Of a DNA stretch of 64,000 nucleotides, positions 8,119 to 17,650 are shown piece by piece. A program made the position numbers and the translations under genes. The stretch covers positions 372,001 through 436,000 of the forward strand of contig NZ_FWFZ01000001.1 of assembly GCF_900172355.1 (NCBI RefSeq), given 5' to 3'. Numbering within the stretch: the first letter of the stretch is position 1; each line of letters opens with the position of its first letter. The DNA comes from Roseisalinus antarcticus (GTDB taxonomy: Bacteria; Pseudomonadota; Alphaproteobacteria; Rhodobacterales; Rhodobacteraceae). A model generated the notes under the pieces. That model did not search any database and was not told where the DNA came from. It saw only the letters and a program-made list of their open reading frames with translations.

Positions 8119-8139
8119 GATGTTAAATGTCATTACATC
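8119..8139. promoter_or_regulatory. 21-bp palindrome, copy 2 of a tandem operator-like pair
   Basis: GATGT-N11-ACATC with the inner sequence TAAATGTCATT. It matches copy 1 at the outer half-sites and partly inside. Centre-to-centre distance is 42 bp, four helical turns, which places both on one face of the DNA. It lies 11 bp before the preferred start of the DUF4112 gene, as expected for an operator controlling that gene. Confidence 0.6.
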
Positions 8140-8149
8140 GAGACATCCC

Positions 8150-8575
8150 ATGCCGCCAGACATCATCCTCGACGAAGAACTCGCCCGCCTCAGGCGGGTC
8201 GCGTGGCGGATGGATGCGCTGGTCTACATTCCACGCACGAACATTTCGCTGGGCCTCGACAATATCCTGGGCCTGATCCCCGGCGTGGGGGATCTGCTGT
8301 CGCTCGCGCCCTCGGTCTGGATGATCCATCGAGCCTGGAAGCTGGGGGCCACGGCCGGCGCCATCGCCTTCATGGTGACGAACCTGGTCGCGGACCTGAT
8401 CGTTGGGACGGCGCCGATCCTCGGCGATATCTTCGACGTGCTCTACAATGCGAATATCCGAAACTACCAGCTGCTGGAAAAGAACCTGATCCGGCAGGCA
8501 GAGCGGGCCCGCACTGTCCAAGAGCCGCCGCGTCGGTCGCTGCCGCCGCAGCCAGCCGCGCTGCTCGCGGCCTGA
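8150..8575 (+). CDS. DUF4112 domain protein
   Basis: The preferred start at 8150 gives 141 residues; an in-frame ATG at 8120 lies inside palindrome copy 2 and is less likely. The core reads LDNILGLIPGVGDLLSLAPS and then TNLVADLIVGTAPILGDIFD, the paired hydrophobic PGxGD/PxLGD segments that mark DUF4112, a small inner-membrane domain of unknown function. The C-terminus is short, polar and rich in Pro and Arg. The two 21-bp palindromes upstream suggest specific transcriptional control. The gene is convergent with ndk. Confidence 0.85.
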   Translation: MPPDIILDEELARLRRVAWRMDALVYIPRTNISLGLDNILGLIPGVGDLLSLAPSVWMIHRAWKLGATAGAIAFMVTNLVADLIVGTAPILGDIFDVLYNANIRNYQLLEKNLIRQAERARTVQEPPRRSLPPQPAALLAA

Positions 8576-8616
8576 TCGAACTTGAAGGTCGCCGCGCAAG
8601 GTGCTGTCACAGAACG

Positions 8617-8649
8617 AAAACGGCCCCCGGCATCAATGCCAGGGGCCGT
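8617..8649 (-). terminator. Intrinsic terminator of ndk
   Basis: On the minus strand, arms ACGGCCCCTGGCAT and ATGCCGGGGGCCGT form a 14-bp stem with one G-U wobble and a tight loop, followed directly by TTTTCG. It lies 20 bp beyond the ndk stop codon. On the plus strand the stem could also end DUF4112 transcripts, but no T-run follows there. Confidence 0.85.
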
Positions 8650-8669
8650 CTGAAAACATGCAGGCTGGA

Positions 8670-9092
<423 letters not shown>

Positions 9093-9210
9093 GATGGGGG
9101 CCTCTTGCAGGGTGAATGATTGCGCGTCGCCTAACATGAGGCCATGCCGCTGAAAACCCGCAAATAGGGCGCCGATTGACGGCTGCCCCCGGCTCTGGCA
9201 AGCCCCGCCC

Positions 9211-11052
9211 ATGCTCAGGATTGAAAACATCTCGTATTCGGTCGAAGGCCGCCCCCTGATCGAGGGCGCCTCGGCCACCATTCCCACCGGTCACAAGGTC
9301 GGCGTCGTCGGGCGCAACGGCACCGGCAAGACCACGCTGTTTCGCCTGATCCGGGGCGAGCTGACTCTGGAGACGGGCGAGATCCGCCTGCCCCGTGGCG
9401 CCCGGATCGGCGGGGTAAGCCAGGAGGTGCCGGGCAACGAGGTCTCGCTTTTGGACACGGTGCTGGCCGCCGACACCGAACGCGCGAGCCTGATGGCCGA
9501 GGAAACCGAGGACCCGACCCGGATCGCCGAGGTCCAGACCCGGCTGGCCGACATCGACGCCTGGTCGGCCGAGGGCCGCGCCTCGTCGATCCTCAAGGGG
9601 CTGGGCTTCACCGATGCCGAACAGCGGATGCCCTGTTCCGCCTTCTCGGGCGGCTGGCGGATGCGGGTCGCGCTGGCGGCGGTGCTGTTCTCCGCGCCCG
9701 ATTTCCTGCTGCTGGACGAGCCAACGAACTACCTCGACCTCGAAGGGGCACTGTGGCTGGAGAGTTACCTGTCGCGCTATCCCCACACGGTGCTGGTGGT
9801 CAGCCACGACCGCGGGCTGCTGAACCGCGCGGTGGGCGGGATCCTGCACCTCGAAGACCGCAAGCTGACCTATTACGCCACGCCCTACGACCGGTTCGCC
9901 GAGACCCGCGCGGCCCGGCTGGCGGCCGCCGAATCCGAGAATGCCAAGGCCAAGGCCCGCGTCGCCCACCTGCAAAGCTTCGTGGACCGGTTCCGCGCCA
10001 AGGCCTCGAAGGCGAAACAGGCGCAGAGCCGGTTGAAGATGATCGACAAGATCACCCTGACCTCGACCCCGCAGGAGGCCGCGCTCAGGGCCTTTTCGTT
10101 CCCCGAGCCCGAGGAGCTGTCGCCGCCGATCATCACCACCGACGGGGTCGGCGTGGGCTATGACGGCAAGCCCGTGCTGGACAAGCTGACCCTGCGCATC
10201 GACCAGGACGACCGGATCGCCCTGCTGGGCCGCAACGGCGAGGGCAAATCCACCCTTTCCAAGATGTTGGCGGGCAAACTTGATCCGCTGCACGGCAAGT
10301 ACAACCAGTCGAACAAGCTGCGCATCGGCTATTTCGCCCAGCACCAGCTTGAAGAGCTCTTTCCCGACGAAAGCCCGATCGACCATGTCCGCGCCCTGCG
10401 TCCCGATGAAAGCCCCGCGCGGCTGCGGGCGCGGCTGTCGGGGTTCGGGCTGATGGCGGCGCAGGCGGAGCTGCCCGCGGCCAAGCTTTCGGGCGGGCAG
10501 AAGGCGCGGCTGTCGCTGCTGCTGGCGACCATCGACGCTCCGCATCTGCTGATCCTCGACGAGCCGACCAACCACCTCGACATCGAAAGCCGCGAGGCGT
10601 TGGTGGAGGCGCTGACCGCCTATTCCGGCGCGGTGATCCTGGTCAGCCACGACATGCACCTGCTGAGCCTGGTGGCCGACCGGCTGTGGCTGGTGAAGGG
10701 CGGTCGCGTCGCGCCGTTCGACGAGGACCTCGAGGCCTACCGCAAATTGCTGCTGTCCTCGGATACGCCCAAGGAAAAGGCGGACAAGCCGAAAACGCCC
10801 AAACCTTCGCGGGACGAGTTGATGACGCTGCGCTCCGAGGCCCGCAAATGCGAGGCGCGGGTGACAAAGATCAACGAAATGCGCGACAAGCTCGCCAGGA
10901 AGCTCGCCGATCCCGAGCTTTATGACGACAGCCGCGCCAACGAGCTGGCGACCTGGAACGCGAAATACGCCGAGGTGATGCAGGGGCTGGGCCGGGCCGA
11001 GACCCTGTGGATGCAGGCGCTGGAAAAGCTGGAGGCGGCAGAGGCGCGATGA
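9211..11052 (+). CDS. ABC-F family ATPase (YheS-like)
   Basis: A 613-residue soluble protein with two ABC domains. The first carries GRNGTGKTT (about residues 35-43) and the signature FSGGW; the second carries GRNGEGKST (about 341-349) and LSGGQKARL. Both Walker B regions read [10 protein letters not shown] / [10 protein letters not shown]. An alpha-helical linker rich in Ala, Lys and Arg (about 225-300) separates them, and a charged coiled-coil tail follows residue 520. The lack of membrane segments and this architecture define ABC-F translation factors acting at the ribosomal E site. The next gene overlaps its stop by four bases. Confidence 0.93.
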   Translation: MLRIENISYSVEGRPLIEGASATIPTGHKVGVVGRNGTGKTTLFRLIRGELTLETGEIRLPRGARIGGVSQEVPGNEVSLLDTVLAADTERASLMAEETEDPTRIAEVQTRLADIDAWSAEGRASSILKGLGFTDAEQRMPCSAFSGGWRMRVALAAVLFSAPDFLLLDEPTNYLDLEGALWLESYLSRYPHTVLVVSHDRGLLNRAVGGILHLEDRKLTYYATPYDRFAETRAARLAAAESENAKAKARVAHLQSFVDRFRAKASKAKQAQSRLKMIDKITLTSTPQEAALRAFSFPEPEELSPPIITTDGVGVGYDGKPVLDKLTLRIDQDDRIALLGRNGEGKSTLSKMLAGKLDPLHGKYNQSNKLRIGYFAQHQLEELFPDESPIDHVRALRPDESPARLRARLSGFGLMAAQAELPAAKLSGGQKARLSLLLATIDAPHLLILDEPTNHLDIESREALVEALTAYSGAVILVSHDMHLLSLVADRLWLVKGGRVAPFDEDLEAYRKLLLSSDTPKEKADKPKTPKPSRDELMTLRSEARKCEARVTKINEMRDKLARKLADPELYDDSRANELATWNAKYAEVMQGLGRAETLWMQALEKLEAAEAR

Positions 11053-11678
11053 GCGGATTGCCCGATTACATCGCGGCCTTCACGACGCTGTTCGTGATCA
11101 TCGACCCGATCGGGCTGACCCCGTTGTTCGTGGCGCTGACCCAAGGCATGCCCGACCGCCGCAGACGCGCCATCGGCCTGCGGGCGGCGGTGCTGGCGGC
11201 GGTGCTGCTGACGCTCTTCGCGCTGTTCGGCGAGGCGCTGCTGGAATTTGCGGGGATCTCGATGCCGGCCTTCCGGATCGCCGGCGGCGTGCTGCTGTTT
11301 CTGACCGCGCTCGACATGTTGTTCGAGCGGCGCCAGTCCCGGCGCGAGGGCACGGCCGAGGCCTCCGAAGAGGATCACTCGGACGATCCTTCCGTCTTTC
11401 CGCTGGCGATTCCGCTGCTGGCGGGTCCGGGCGCCATCGCGACGATGATCCTGCTGACCGGGCAGTCCGATGGCCCCGGCGAGTTTGCCGGCGTCATCGG
11501 GGTAATGCTGGCGGTGCTGCTCATCGCGCTTGCGCTGTTCATGGTCGCGGGGCCGATCGAGCGGCTGCTGGGCAAGACCGGCGTCAATGTGGTCACCCGG
11601 CTGCTGGGGATGCTGCTGGCGGCGCTGTCCGTGCAGTTCATCCTCGACGGGCTGCGGACCTTCGGATTGGCCAGCTAG
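11049..11678 (+). CDS. MarC/YhgN family membrane protein
   Basis: A 209-residue integral membrane protein with six predicted helices. The family pattern is clear: FVIIDPIGLTPLFVALT (residues 14-30), AFRIAGGVLLFLTALDML (about 74-91) and FPLAIPLLAGPGAIATM (about 117-133). MarC proteins are of uncertain function and were once linked to antibiotic resistance without support. An acidic loop (EASEEDHSDD) precedes the fourth helix. The gene overlaps the ABC-F gene by ATGA and is probably its operon partner. Confidence 0.92.
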   Translation: MSGLPDYIAAFTTLFVIIDPIGLTPLFVALTQGMPDRRRRAIGLRAAVLAAVLLTLFALFGEALLEFAGISMPAFRIAGGVLLFLTALDMLFERRQSRREGTAEASEEDHSDDPSVFPLAIPLLAGPGAIATMILLTGQSDGPGEFAGVIGVMLAVLLIALALFMVAGPIERLLGKTGVNVVTRLLGMLLAALSVQFILDGLRTFGLAS

Positions 11679-11719
11679 GCCCATGGACAGGGGCCAGGGG
11701 CGCCCCCATATGTTGGGGC

Positions 11720-12298
11720 ATGACAGGAAACGAATACGGAAACCTCGCCTACCTGGTGCTGCTGTTGGTGGCGGTGGGCGGCTATTTCATCTCGCAGAAC
11801 CGCCGCAATGTCGGCAAGCTTGCCCGCCAGGCGGCCACCTGGCTGCTGATCTTCGTCGGCGTCGCCGTGGCCGCCGGCATCTGGGGCGACATCCGGCGCG
11901 AGATCGGCCCGCAGCAGGCCGTGGTCTCCGAGCGGGTGATCGAGGCGCCGCGCGGCTTTGATGGCCATTATCACCTGACCCTGGGGATCAACGGCACGCC
12001 GGTCGATTTCGTGGTCGACACCGGCGCGTCGGAAATGGTGCTGAGCCTGGAGGACGCGAAGCGGGTGGGGATCGAGCCGGGCAGGCTCAGCTTCACCGGC
12101 TCGGCTTCCACCGCGAACGGGGTGGTGCGGACGGCGTCGGTGCGGCTCGACACTGTCCGGCTGGGGCCGATCGAGGATCGCGGCGTCCGCGCCCTGGTGA
12201 ACGAGGGCGAGCTGTTCGGCTCGCTCCTCGGGATGGGCTACCTGCAGCGGTTCGAACGGATCGAGATCACCGACAACAAGCTGATCCTGACCCGCTGA
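11720..12298 (+). CDS. Membrane-anchored retropepsin-like aspartic protease
   Basis: A 192-residue protein with two hydrophobic N-terminal helices (about residues 10-24 and 41-55) and then a single retropepsin-like domain. The catalytic motif is DTGAS (100-104), followed by a flap-like segment and a late LLGMGYLQRFERI, typical of the clan AA protease family annotated as TIGR02281. It probably dimerises to form the active site, in the periplasm or at the membrane face. Natural substrates are unknown. It is convergent with rimK, with only 21 bp between the stops. Confidence 0.87.
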   Translation: MTGNEYGNLAYLVLLLVAVGGYFISQNRRNVGKLARQAATWLLIFVGVAVAAGIWGDIRREIGPQQAVVSERVIEAPRGFDGHYHLTLGINGTPVDFVVDTGASEMVLSLEDAKRVGIEPGRLSFTGSASTANGVVRTASVRLDTVRLGPIEDRGVRALVNEGELFGSLLGMGYLQRFERIEITDNKLILTR

Positions 12299-12319
12299 TC
12301 GCCCGGGGCAGAAAGGGCG

Positions 12320-13225
12320 TCAGCCCTTGCCCTTGGTCTTGGTCGAGTTCGCCTTGGCGTTCTTTTCCAGGTATTCGATGATCATGCCGGCCACGTCGCG
12401 GCCCGTCGCCTCTTCCACACCCTGGAGCCCGGGAGAGGAGTTGACCTCCATCACCACCGCGCCGTGGTTGGCCCGCAGCATGTCGACACCGCAGACCGCC
12501 AGCCCCATGGATTTCGCTGCCCGGATCGCGGTCGAGCGTTCCTCGGGCGAGATCTTGATCAGCTCGGCGGACCCGCCCCGGTGCAGGTTGGAACGGAACT
12601 CCCCCTCGGCGCCGGTGCGCTTCATCGCCGCGACGACCTTGCCGCCGATGACGATGGCGCGGATGTCGGTGCCGCCGGCCTCCTTGATGAATTCCTGCGC
12701 GAGGATGTTCACGTTGGCGCCGCGGAAGGCCTCGATCACAGATTTGGCCGAGCGTTCGGTGTCGGCGAGCACCACGCCGATACCTTGCGTGCCCTCCAGC
12801 AGCTTGATGACCACCGGCGCGCCGCCGGCCAGCGCCACGACCTCGCCCGCCTGCTTGGCGTCATGGGCGAAGGCGGTGACCGGCAGGCCGACCCCGTCGC
12901 GCGCCAGCAGCTGCATCGAGCGCAGCTTGTCCCGGCTGCGGCCGATGGCGACGCTTTCGTTCAGGGGATAGACCCCCATCATCTCGAACTGCCGCAGCAC
13001 GGCGAGGCCGTAGAATGTCACCGAGGCGCCGATACGCGGAATGACCGCGTCATAGCCCACCAGCGACTTACCATTGTAATAGATTTCAGGACGTCGCGAG
13101 ACGATGTTCATGTAGCATTGCAGCGTGTTGATCACATCGACGGTGTGGCCCCGCTGCTCTGCCGCCTCGATCAGGCGCTTGTGGGAATAGAGCGAGGGAT
13201 TGCGGGCCATCATGGCGATTTTCAT
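12320..13225 (-). CDS. rimK: RimK-family ATP-grasp ligase (ribosomal protein S6 glutamate ligase)
   Basis: Encodes 301 residues. The start at 13225 ([14 protein letters not shown]) is preceded by AAAGG. The N-terminal domain is the RimK type. The ATP-grasp core shows [14 protein letters not shown] (about residues 143-156) for ATP binding, an acidic metal-binding segment ending [14 protein letters not shown] (about 258-271), and [19 protein letters not shown] between them. RimK adds glutamate residues to the C-terminus of ribosomal protein S6; related family members act on other peptides or cofactors. A Lys/Thr-rich tail is unusual but short. Confidence 0.9.
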   Translation of the reverse strand: MKIAMMARNPSLYSHKRLIEAAEQRGHTVDVINTLQCYMNIVSRRPEIYYNGKSLVGYDAVIPRIGASVTFYGLAVLRQFEMMGVYPLNESVAIGRSRDKLRSMQLLARDGVGLPVTAFAHDAKQAGEVVALAGGAPVVIKLLEGTQGIGVVLADTERSAKSVIEAFRGANVNILAQEFIKEAGGTDIRAIVIGGKVVAAMKRTGAEGEFRSNLHRGGSAELIKISPEERSTAIRAAKSMGLAVCGVDMLRANHGAVVMEVNSSPGLQGVEEATGRDVAGMIIEYLEKNAKANSTKTKGKG

Positions 13226-13360
13226 GTCGGTGCCTTTGCTGTGGCGACGGGCCATGGGCGCGTCTTGCGGCGCGGTCCGGGCGCCGCGCGGATGAAGTTT
13301 CGGGAGGGATGGTCGCATGGGGAGCGGCACGACCACAACCCGCGCCCGTGACAAAGCCGG

Positions 13361-13819
13361 TCAGCGCTCGGCCTTCTTCTGCCATTTGCCGCTTTCCTGG
13401 CTCCAGTACTGGGCGCTGCATCCCGCCCCGGTCAGACGCGACCACTGGCCCCGCGCGACCTGCAGGGCGGCCTCGTCGTCACCATCGAACAGGATACAGG
13501 TGCGCGCCAGCGCCTGGACTTCTTCGGCCGAGACCTCCGCCCCGGCCACGGCCATGACGCAGGTGGCGCCGTTGGCCGCGGTCGGCGCCGTGCTCAGCAG
13601 AACCGGCTGGTCGGCATCATGGGGGCCGCCGGCCACGCCGTGCGGCAGAAACGACTCCTCGGAGCCGAGCCAGAGCTGCGCGTCGAGCCGGTCCATCATC
13701 GCAGGCTCGGTCCCGCGGACCTCGCAGCGCCAGCCTGCCGAAAGGGCCTTTTCCAGCAGCATTGGCAAGGTCCGCTCCAGCGGGTCGCGCGTCAGGTGAT
13801 AGAAGTAGACCGCCCCCAT
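13361..13819 (-). CDS. holC: DNA polymerase III subunit chi
   Basis: A 152-residue protein starting MGAVYFYHLTRDPLERTLP, the usual HolC opening, with LLEKALSAGWRCEV and LWLGSEESFLPHG following as in the family. Chi links the clamp loader to single-stranded-DNA-binding protein through the SSB tail. The gene sits directly behind pepA (one-base overlap of start and stop at 13819), the order found in many proteobacteria. Confidence 0.95.
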   Translation of the reverse strand: MGAVYFYHLTRDPLERTLPMLLEKALSAGWRCEVRGTEPAMMDRLDAQLWLGSEESFLPHGVAGGPHDADQPVLLSTAPTAANGATCVMAVAGAEVSAEEVQALARTCILFDGDDEAALQVARGQWSRLTGAGCSAQYWSQESGKWQKKAER

Positions 13820-15285
13820 CAGCGCTCGAAGGTGTCGGCGATCAGACGGTTGAGCGCCATCACCCCCCAGCCGGTCGCGCCCTTGGGCGCCAGCGCACTG
13901 TCAGACGACAGCGAGGCCACGCCGGCGATATCGAGGTGGATCCAGGGCGTGCCGTCCTTGACGAAGCGCTTGAGGAACTGGGCGGCGGTGATCGACCCCG
14001 CCGGCCGGCCGCCCACGTTCTTCATGTCCGCGATGCGGCTTTTCAGCTGATCATCATAGGCCTGGCCCAGCGGCATCCGCCAGGCCCCCTCGCCCTCGGC
14101 CGCCGCGGCCTTGAGGAAGGCGTTGGCCAGCGTGTCGTCATTGGAGAAGACGCCCGCGTTCTCGTGCCCCAGCCCGATGATGATCGCGCCGGTCAGGGTC
14201 GCCAGATCGACGATGCCGCTGGGCTTGTAGGTCTCCTGCGCATACCAGAGCACATCTGCCAGCACGAGCCGGCCCTCGGCATCGGTGTTGATGACCTCGA
14301 TCGTGTCGCCCTTCATGGATTTCACCACGTCGCCGGGGCGGGTGGCATTGCCCGAGGGCATGTTCTCGACCAGCCCGACGAGGCCCACGACATTCGCCTT
14401 GGCCTTGCGCAGGGCGAGCGTCCGCATCACCCCCGACACGACCCCGGCGCCGCCCATGTCCATCGTCATGTCCTCCATCCCGGCGGCGGGTTTGAGGGAG
14501 ATGCCGCCGGTGTCGAAGACGACCCCCTTGCCGACCAGGGCAAAGGGCGGCTCGTCGCCGCCGCCCATCCATTCCATGACCACGACCTTGGAGGGGCTGT
14601 CCGAGCCCTGCCCCACGGCCAGGAGCGACCCCATGCCGAGCTCGTCGAGGTCCTCTTCTTCCAGGATCGTGACGTTCAGCCCCAGGTCCTGCATCGCGGC
14701 CAGGCGGGCGGCGAAATCCTCGGTGGTCAACACGTTGGCCGGCTCGTTGGTCAGGTCGCGGGTGAAAAACACCCCCTCGGCCAGCGCCGCCGCGGCCGAG
14801 GCGTCGCGGGCGATCTCTTCGGGGCGGTTGACCATGATCGTGATCGGCGCGATCTCCGGCGTCTCGCCGGTCTTGTGCGGATCGAAGGAATAGGACCGCA
14901 GGACGAGGCCGAAGGCGAGGTCTCCGGCCGACTTGTGCCCGCCCGCCAGCACCAGCAGCGGGTCGGTGCCGCGCCGGGTGGCCAGCGCCGCCCCGGCCTT
15001 GCGCGCCTCGGGGCGGGTCGGCTTCTTGTCGAGCTTCAGCACGAGGATGCCGCGGGCATCGATGCCGGTGGGAAAGCCGATCTCGATCACCTCGCCGGAG
15101 TTCATCTTGCTGAAAGCCGTGCTCTCGACCGCGCGGGCAATGACCTGCCGCGCCCGGCTGTTCAGCCGGCGGGCGGCCATGTCGAGCTTGCCGTCGGGGT
15201 CGGCGACGACGGCGATGCGGCCCGTCCATTTCGCGGCGTCGTCAATGTCGACTTCGGCAAATCTCAGGGGCGCGGGGGCGGTCAT
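13819..15285 (-). CDS. pepA: Cytosol (leucyl) aminopeptidase
   Basis: A 488-residue M17 metallopeptidase. The ATG at 15285 is preceded by AGGAGAG. The signature NTDAEGRLVLAD is present near residue 335, together with VGKGVVFDTGGISLKP (about 260), which supplies the catalytic lysine and metal ligands. It releases N-terminal amino acids in the cytosol; the E. coli homologue also binds DNA. It is co-transcribed with holC and divergent from lptF across a 113-bp gap. Confidence 0.96.
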   Translation of the reverse strand: MTAPAPLRFAEVDIDDAAKWTGRIAVVADPDGKLDMAARRLNSRARQVIARAVESTAFSKMNSGEVIEIGFPTGIDARGILVLKLDKKPTRPEARKAGAALATRRGTDPLLVLAGGHKSAGDLAFGLVLRSYSFDPHKTGETPEIAPITIMVNRPEEIARDASAAAALAEGVFFTRDLTNEPANVLTTEDFAARLAAMQDLGLNVTILEEEDLDELGMGSLLAVGQGSDSPSKVVVMEWMGGGDEPPFALVGKGVVFDTGGISLKPAAGMEDMTMDMGGAGVVSGVMRTLALRKAKANVVGLVGLVENMPSGNATRPGDVVKSMKGDTIEVINTDAEGRLVLADVLWYAQETYKPSGIVDLATLTGAIIIGLGHENAGVFSNDDTLANAFLKAAAAEGEGAWRMPLGQAYDDQLKSRIADMKNVGGRPAGSITAAQFLKRFVKDGTPWIHLDIAGVASLSSDSALAPKGATGWGVMALNRLIADTFER

Positions 15286-15398
15286 GGGCAAGGCTCTCCT
15301 CGGGGACTGGGACGGTTCTCGGGTCTCGGCGATAGGTAGCCCGACAAGTCCGCGATGGCCAGATAGCTGTTCAATCGGCCGCGGCTTTGGGCTAGCAG

Positions 15399-16553
15399 AT
15401 GTCTCAGTCTGCCAATGGGGGGCCCTTGGGCCGGTTCGACCGATACCTGCTGACGCTGTTGATGACGCTCTTTGGCTTTTTCAGCCTCGTCCTGATCCTG
15501 CTGTACTGGATCAACCGCGCCGTAAGCCTCTTTGACGAGCTGATCGGCGATGGACAGAACCTGTCTGTCTTCCTCGAATTCACCGCCCTCTCGCTGCCCG
15601 GCATCATCCGCATCGTGCTGCCGATCGCGGCCTTCATCGCGGCGCTCTACGTCACCAACCGGCTTGCCAGCGAGAGCGAGCTGGTGATGGTCCAGGCGAC
15701 CGGGTTCTCGGCGTTCCGGCTGGCGCGGCCGGTGGCGGTCTTCGGGCTGATCGTCACCCTGCTGACAGGCACGCTGACCCATGTGCTGATCCCGGTCGCC
15801 TCGCAGGAGCTGGCCAAGCGCGAACAGGAGGTCGCCCGCAACATCAGTGCGCGGTTTCTGTCCGAGGGCCAGTTCCTGACGCCGGTGGACGGGCTCAGCG
15901 TCTATATCCGCGAGATCACCGAGGCGGGAGAGTTGCGCGACATCTTCCTGGCCGACAACCGCGAGGCCGACGCCCAGGTGATCTATACCGCCGCGCGGGC
16001 CTATCTGGTGCGCGGGGACAGGGGCACGCAACTGGTCATGGTCAGCGGGCTGGCGCAGACCCTGCGGGTGTCGGACCAGCGGCTTTACACCACCCGGTTC
16101 GACGATTTCACCTTCGATATCGGTCGCCTGCTGCCCGCCGACATCACGCCCCGGCTGCGGGCGCGTTACGTGCCAAGCTGGCAATTGCTTCGCCCGACCG
16201 AGGCGCTGGCCGAGGCAACGCGCTCCAGCATCCCCAAGCTGCGGGTCGAGCTGCACAGCCGGATGAACCAGGCCACCATGGCGATCGTCGGCGCCCTGCT
16301 GGGCTTTTCGGCGCTGATCGTTGGCAGCTTCAGCCGGTTCGGCGTCTGGAAGCAGGTGATCGTCGCGATCCTGCTGGTGGTGCTGGTCAACGGGCTGGAT
16401 GCCGCCGCGACCCAGATGACGGAAGCCGACCCCGCGCTCTGGCCGGCGGTCTATCTGCCCACGGTGGCGGGGCTGCTGATCTCGGCCGCGCTGCTGACGC
16501 TCGCGACCCGGCCGGACTGGTTCCGCCGCAGGCCCGCGGGGGCAGCCGCATGA
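15399..16553 (+). CDS. lptF: LPS export permease LptF
   Basis: A 384-residue inner-membrane protein of the YjgP/YjgQ family. It has an N-terminal helix LLTLLMTLFGFFSLVLIL (about 15-32), two further helices up to residue 130, a periplasmic beta-jellyroll domain (about 135-270) and three C-terminal helices. LptF pairs with LptG and the LptB ATPase to extract LPS from the inner membrane. The gene heads the run lptF-lptG-lptD-surA-pdxA-rsmA and overlaps lptG by four bases. Confidence 0.95.
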   Translation: MSQSANGGPLGRFDRYLLTLLMTLFGFFSLVLILLYWINRAVSLFDELIGDGQNLSVFLEFTALSLPGIIRIVLPIAAFIAALYVTNRLASESELVMVQATGFSAFRLARPVAVFGLIVTLLTGTLTHVLIPVASQELAKREQEVARNISARFLSEGQFLTPVDGLSVYIREITEAGELRDIFLADNREADAQVIYTAARAYLVRGDRGTQLVMVSGLAQTLRVSDQRLYTTRFDDFTFDIGRLLPADITPRLRARYVPSWQLLRPTEALAEATRSSIPKLRVELHSRMNQATMAIVGALLGFSALIVGSFSRFGVWKQVIVAILLVVLVNGLDAAATQMTEADPALWPAVYLPTVAGLLISAALLTLATRPDWFRRRPAGAAA

Positions 16554-17650
16554 CCCTGGATCGCTATCTCGCCCGGCGGTTCGTGATGTCGTTCCTGACG
16601 GTCACCGGCGTGTTCTTCGTCCTGCTCAGCCTCGCCGACCTGATCGAGCAGGCCCGGCAATTCGGCGACGAGGAAACCGCGAGCTTCGGCGACATCGTCA
16701 GCCTGACCCTGCTGAACGCGCCCCAGGCGCTTTATGACCTTCTGCCGCTGCTGGTGATCCTGTCGTCGATCGCGCTCTTTCTGGCGCTGTCGCGCTCGTC
16801 CGAGCTGGTGGTGGCCCGGGCCGCCGGGCGCTCGGCGCTGCGGTCGTTGCTGGCGCCGATCCTCGTGGTGGCGACCATCGGCGTGCTGGGGCTGGCGTTC
16901 CTGAACCCGCTCGTCGCGGCGACCTCCAAGGCCTACGAGCAGCGGGTGACCGCGCTGGAGGATCGCGGCGCCAGCATCGTGGCGGTGGATTCCGGCGGGC
17001 TGTGGCTGCGCCAGGGCGGGGTCGAGGGGCAATCGGTGATCCGCGCGGAGCGGTCCAACCTTGACGGCACGCGCCTGTCCGGCGTGACCTTCATCACCTT
17101 CTCGCCCGACGGCCACCCCCTGCGCCGAATCGACAGCGACCGGGCAGAGCTGATCGACGGCGCCTGGCGGCTGAACGACGCGAAATCCTGGCCGCTCGGG
17201 AATGCCGAGGTGCCCGAGGCCGAGGCGGAGTTCCAGCCGGTCGTCGAGGTGCCCTCGACCCTGACCGCCGACCAGATCCGCGACAGTTTCGGAGAGCCCT
17301 CCTCGATCCCGATCTGGGAATTGCCGCGCTTCATCCAGCGGCTGAAGGCGGCGGGATTGTCCGCCCGGCGCCACGAGGTCTATTTCCAGAGCCAGCTGGC
17401 CCAGCCCGCCTTCCTGGTGGCGATGCTGCTGATCGGCGCGGGCTTCACCCTGCGCCACAATCGCGGCGGGCGCACGGGCATGTTGGTGCTGACGGCGATC
17501 TCGCTCAGCTTCGGGCTCTATTTCATCGCGAATTTCGCCGAGATCCTGGGCGAGAACGACCAGGTCCCGATCCTGCTGGCCGCCTGGGCGCCGCCGCTGG
17601 CGGGCATCGCCCTCAGCCTGGGGTTGCTGCTGCACCTGGAGGACGGGTGA
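16550..17650 (+). CDS. lptG: LPS export permease LptG
   Basis: Encodes 366 residues with the same topology as LptF: helix 1 at about 13-32 (VMSFLTVTGVFFVLLSLADL), a periplasmic domain in the middle, and three C-terminal helices ending LAGIALSLGLLLHLEDG. It is the partner half of the LptB2FG exporter. Start and stop overlap lptF and lptD (ATGA, TGATG), pointing to tight translational coupling. Confidence 0.95.
   Translation: MTLDRYLARRFVMSFLTVTGVFFVLLSLADLIEQARQFGDEETASFGDIVSLTLLNAPQALYDLLPLLVILSSIALFLALSRSSELVVARAAGRSALRSLLAPILVVATIGVLGLAFLNPLVAATSKAYEQRVTALEDRGASIVAVDSGGLWLRQGGVEGQSVIRAERSNLDGTRLSGVTFITFSPDGHPLRRIDSDRAELIDGAWRLNDAKSWPLGNAEVPEAEAEFQPVVEVPSTLTADQIRDSFGEPSSIPIWELPRFIQRLKAAGLSARRHEVYFQSQLAQPAFLVAMLLIGAGFTLRHNRGGRTGMLVLTAISLSFGLYFIANFAEILGENDQVPILLAAWAPPLAGIALSLGLLLHLEDG

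Noticed and set aside
8120-8149. Upstream ATG at 8120 as the start of the DUF4112 protein.
   Set aside because: It lies inside palindrome copy 2, adds ten residues outside the domain and has no ribosome-binding site.
11720-13225. Possible functional pair of the aspartic protease with RimK, as in RimA/RimB/RimK systems.
   Set aside because: The genes are convergent, not co-transcribed, and the protease looks like the membrane-anchored TIGR02281 type rather than the RimB family.
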